DNA of 16,282 nt, taken from NCBI GenBank assembly GCA_003024985.2, contig PXIH01S0017567.1; one strand, 5' to 3'. The notes below the pieces were generated by a model. That model searched no databases. It was not told the origin of the DNA and saw nothing but the letters and a program-made list of their open reading frames with translations. Both the position numbers and the translations under genes were made by a program. Shown piece after piece: positions 15,776 through 16,282 of the stretch. The stretch is from Euperipatoides rowelli. Lineage: Eukaryota > Onychophora > Udeonychophora > Euonychophora > Peripatopsidae. Within the stretch, counting starts at the first letter, position 1. Each line of letters begins with the position of its first letter.

Positions 15776-16057
15776 TTATATTTTTTTTATTCGTTTGTAT
15801 ATAATTATTAGACTACTAATATATAAATTTAGAGAGGATTTATAATCATAACTAATGTTTGATTGGACTACCATTTGTTTTGGAAGGCAAAAGTCCAGAT
15901 TAAGTGGTTTATTCATTATTTTGAAGTCATATTTGAAGCAGTGTTTTTTTGGAGGGTTTTCGGGACCTTCTTGCCCTCTTACTTCATCTACAACTATTCT
16001 TGACCAAAATACACAACGGGAATAACTGACTTTACATTTTTTTGTTTTTTTTTTCAT
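15776..16057 (-). CDS. open frame, unknown, possible exon or repeat fragment
   Basis: A 93-codon minus-strand frame. The first few codons come from an A-rich run and the last from T-rich DNA, but the middle reads as plausible protein: CVFWSRIVVDEVRGQEGPEN, PPKKHCFKYDFKIMNKPLNL, DFCLPKQMVVQSNISYDYKS. The middle is less A+T-rich than the ends. No recognised domain. It lies 170 bp upstream, in transcription order, of the candidate exon at 15607-15465, on the same strand, so the two could be parts of one gene or of one decayed element. Confidence 0.2.
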   Translation of the reverse strand: MKKKTKKCKVSYSRCVFWSRIVVDEVRGQEGPENPPKKHCFKYDFKIMNKPLNLDFCLPKQMVVQSNISYDYKSSLNLYISSLIIIYKRIKKI

Positions 16058-16282
16058 GTGGCAAGGGTGCCTCTCAGTGCTCCCAAAAAATCTCTAGCTG
16101 TTCAAGTTTTTTTCTCTCTCTCTCCCTAGTATATCACAATCAGAGAAAAACAGTAATGTTGGCTAATAGCAGATATAAATTTAGATATATTCATTGGCTA
16201 GCAATACTTTGTTTATTAAGGTCAAATATAACAGATTTTTTTTTATTTTATTTTTTATTATTGATTTTCAAAGATAATTACA

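Noticed and set aside
1-16282. CRISPR array, bacterial operon or phage content
   Set aside because: No regularly spaced repeats, no compact gene order and no ribosome-binding pattern; LINEs, SINEs and splice signals are eukaryotic.

Overview
The window is strongly A+T-rich eukaryotic DNA. Long homopolymer runs, splice-site-like signals, poly(A)-tailed retroelements and tRNA-derived SINEs show it is an animal, probably invertebrate, nuclear intron or intergenic segment. I cannot name the species. No intact autonomous gene is visible. Six ambiguous bases (10325, 10327, 10329, 10366, 11739, 14624) suggest a draft assembly.

Most of the window is a graveyard of one non-LTR retrotransposon (LINE) family. 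ORF1 carries CCHC zinc knuckles; ORF2 carries an APE-type endonuclease, a reverse transcriptase and a Cys/His C-terminal region. Copy 1 (+, about 363-4256) lacks a recognisable RT and ends in AATAAA plus a poly(A) tract. Copy 2 (-, about 4260-5535) has the ORF1 knuckles and an internally deleted endonuclease; its truncated end abuts the tail of copy 1. Copy 3 (+, about 6867-11750) is nearly full length (ORF1, EN, RT with YIDD, C-terminal domain, A-rich tail) but is broken by many stops and frameshifts. A fragment of a different LINE clade lies at 14050-14325.

The most interesting object is nested inside the endonuclease of copy 1: two direct repeats of about 550 bp (1277-1820 and 2321-2880) flank a 500-bp interior. 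Each repeat has matching inverted ends. TGG follows the first repeat and an 11-G purine tract precedes the second. The layout resembles a miniature terminal-repeat retroelement, and the repeats contain several conserved hairpins. Separately, 3621-3739 holds two abutting near-perfect hairpins inside LINE coding sequence, probably a fold-back or template-switch event.

The right part carries two minus-strand tRNA-derived SINEs: one with a Ser(GCT)-like head at 11741-12003, and one at 13556-13879 with a clean 15-bp target-site duplication. Between them lies a possible 24-nt microexon (12258-12281). Other possible host exons are on the minus strand at 1-253 and 15465-15607 and on the plus strand at 5999-6197. 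These exon calls rest on splice signals, open frames and composition only. If real, they would make much of the window intronic sequence filled by transposons.
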